This document shows, in pieces, positions 7,876 through 9,205 of a DNA stretch of 9,205 nt. Every line of letters starts with the position of its first letter. The stretch's first letter is position 1. Under the pieces are notes generated by a model. That model saw only the letters and a program-made list of their open reading frames with translations, had not been told where the DNA came from and searched no databases. The translations under genes were made by a program, and so were the position numbers. Location: NCBI GenBank assembly GCA_015232735.1, contig JADFZC010000082.1:1-9205 (forward strand), written 5' to 3'. The stretch comes from Oligoflexales bacterium (GTDB taxonomy: Bacteria; Bdellovibrionota; Oligoflexia; Oligoflexales; Oligoflexaceae).

Positions 7876-9205
7876 TCACCCCGCCTTTTTTATCTCCTCT
7901 TCCGGTGTCGTTAATCTTGCAACCACAATCCTTTTTCCGCTTTCCTCCAAAGTAATATGTCCATGCTTTACCCATGTATCTGGCGGAAGATAATCCCGAA
8001 TATCCATTGATATGAGAATTTCTCCGTCTTTTGCATAATTTTCTATTTGCTTTGCTATATGTACTGAAGTGCCAATTGCGGTGTAATCAGTCCTGTGAGA
8101 ACTTCCTATGGTTCCAACAATAGCTTCACCATGGTGGATTCCCATCCTGAAATTCAGGTTGACACCATAATCTTTATTCCACTCAGCAAAAAGGGTTGAC
8201 AATCTTTTCCTCATGCCAATGGCACAGAGTCTGGCATTCTCTGTCTGAATTTTAGCGGGAAGCTGGCTAGGAGCTCCCCAAAAAGCCCTTATTGAAGCGT
8301 CTTCGAGACGATCAGTAACTCCTTTGTGTGAGAATATCAAAGATGTTATTTCCGAGTAGTAGTTGTCCAGGAGTCGTGTAAGATTGATTGGGCCAAGTTC
8401 CTCGAAATTATCCTTCAGCTTTGTCAGGCTTACAGTCAGAATAGTGATTTTTTGATATTGCGGCGTGTTTGAGAAAACTTCCTCTCCCTGTAAGATTCGT
8501 GTTATCAGTTCCGGAGGCAGAAAACGCCTCAAAATGTTTTCCGAGATCTCATTGTTCAGTTTTGCTATTTGTTTTTCTCCCTGCTTGAGTCTTAAAAGAT
8601 TTCGCACAACGCTTAAAAGCTCAAGCTTGTCAAATGGTTTTCCAAGATATGCGTCTGCGCCCAGAGATATTCCTGATTTTTTTGATATCTCGTCGCTTTT
8701 TGCTGTCAACAGTATTGCAGGTATTGATTCAAGATGCGGCGTTTTTCTTATCTGGGAAATTAGCTCCGGTCCCGACATTTCCGGCATCATCCAGTCCGAA
8801 ATCAAAAGGTCGGGCTTTCTCTTTATGCATTTTTCCAGTGCAATTCTGCCGTTCAGAGCAGCGGAAACCCTGTAACCCTCGTTTTTCAGATAGTCTCTGA
8901 TCAATTTCAGCATGTCCACCATATCATCGACTATGAGAATGTAATTGCCTTCGGCTCCATTGTCTTCCATATCGTCGGCAAATATTTCCCTATTTTCCTC
9001 GGCAGGCACTTCAACGTCTGCCAGATGCCATTCTCTCTCTCTTTTAATAGTCGGCTTATTTTCGTTGATTTCCTCAACATTGTTACTTTTCAGTTCTTGA
9101 TTGATATCATTGGCTAGCGATGCAGCACCTATGGAATCGGAAAAAACTATCGGCTTTACCCCCATTTTTTGGATATCCAATGAAAAATCATATTCGTTTG
9201 AATAT
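7876..9205 (-). CDS. C-terminal part of a third receptor paralogue: receiver plus cyclase-like domain (copy C, truncated by window)
   Basis: The frame is open from the window edge (first full codon at 9204) to the stop at 7876, giving 442 visible residues. Counting from the TTG at 9180, residues 1-35 resemble the end of the receiver-like domain of copies A and B. They are followed by the linker motif EWHLADVE (about 50-57), a complete receiver (Asp 85/86, phospho-Asp 129 in SDWMMP, Thr 159, Lys 181), the linker RFLPPELI (219-226), and a cyclase homology domain (about 242-395) with IHHGEAIVG and TDYTAIG. Its cyclase catalytic residues are missing, as in A and B, and it is the most diverged copy there (for example DRLEDASIRAF). 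TTG 9180 and ATG 9165 have no ribosome binding site and sit inside a conserved region, so neither is likely to be the true start. The sensor and kinase parts are expected upstream. A stand-alone receiver-cyclase protein is a less likely alternative. Confidence 0.88.
   Translation of the reverse strand, partial: YSNEYDFSLDIQKMGVKPIVFSDSIGAASLANDINQELKSNNVEEINENKPTIKREREWHLADVEVPAEENREIFADDMEDNGAEGNYILIVDDMVDMLKLIRDYLKNEGYRVSAALNGRIALEKCIKRKPDLLISDWMMPEMSGPELISQIRKTPHLESIPAILLTAKSDEISKKSGISLGADAYLGKPFDKLELLSVVRNLLRLKQGEKQIAKLNNEISENILRRFLPPELITRILQGEEVFSNTPQYQKITILTVSLTKLKDNFEELGPINLTRLLDNYYSEITSLIFSHKGVTDRLEDASIRAFWGAPSQLPAKIQTENARLCAIGMRKRLSTLFAEWNKDYGVNLNFRMGIHHGEAIVGTIGSSHRTDYTAIGTSVHIAKQIENYAKDGEILISMDIRDYLPPDTWVKHGHITLEESGKRIVVARLTTPEEEIKKAG

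Noticed and set aside
9165..9180. TTG (9180) or ATG (9165) as the start of a stand-alone receiver-cyclase gene
   Set aside because: The frame stays open to the window edge, no ribosome binding site precedes either codon, and the region aligns with the interior of copies A and B.

Overview
The window is a single-strand (minus) block of signalling genes. Three very large paralogous receptors lie head to tail, and a fourth gene begins at the left edge. Transcription runs from high to low coordinates: a 5'-truncated receptor (7876-9205), a complete receptor (4108-7815), a second complete receptor (149-3907), and the first 38 codons of an unrecognised gene (1-114). Gaps are 60, 200 and 34 bases, so the layout looks operon-like. 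No RNA genes, mobile elements, CRISPR repeats or plus-strand genes are supported.

Each complete receptor has the same order of parts: signal peptide, periplasmic 7TMR-DISMED2-type sensor domain, seven-helix 7TMR-DISM membrane domain, signalling coiled coil, HisKA with a phosphorylatable His, HATPase, a degenerate receiver-like domain, a complete receiver, a short helical linker, and a C-terminal class III adenylate/guanylate cyclase homology domain. The truncated third gene shows the end of the receiver-like domain, the full receiver and the cyclase-like domain, so it is probably the same kind of protein cut by the window edge. The expected flow is: a periplasmic ligand is sensed, the signal crosses seven helices, His phosphorylation follows, phosphate passes to the receiver Asp, and the attached C-terminal domain is controlled.

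The main surprise is the C-terminal domain. The cyclase fold is clearly recognisable, but the residues needed for cyclase catalysis are replaced in all three copies. These are both metal-binding Asp positions, the transition-state Asn and Arg, and the purine-binding Lys (now Arg). Other parts of the domain are strongly conserved. The array therefore looks like a family of receptors with a repurposed pseudo-cyclase output rather than cAMP producers. This is inferred by aligning motifs by eye.

The organism is a Gram-negative bacterium (signal peptides, periplasmic sensor domain) of moderately low GC, with TTG as a possible start. Many 7TMR-DISM/kinase/receiver/cyclase fusions occur in delta-proteobacteria (Desulfobacterota) and leptospira-like spirochaetes. 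I favour one of these but cannot decide from this window.
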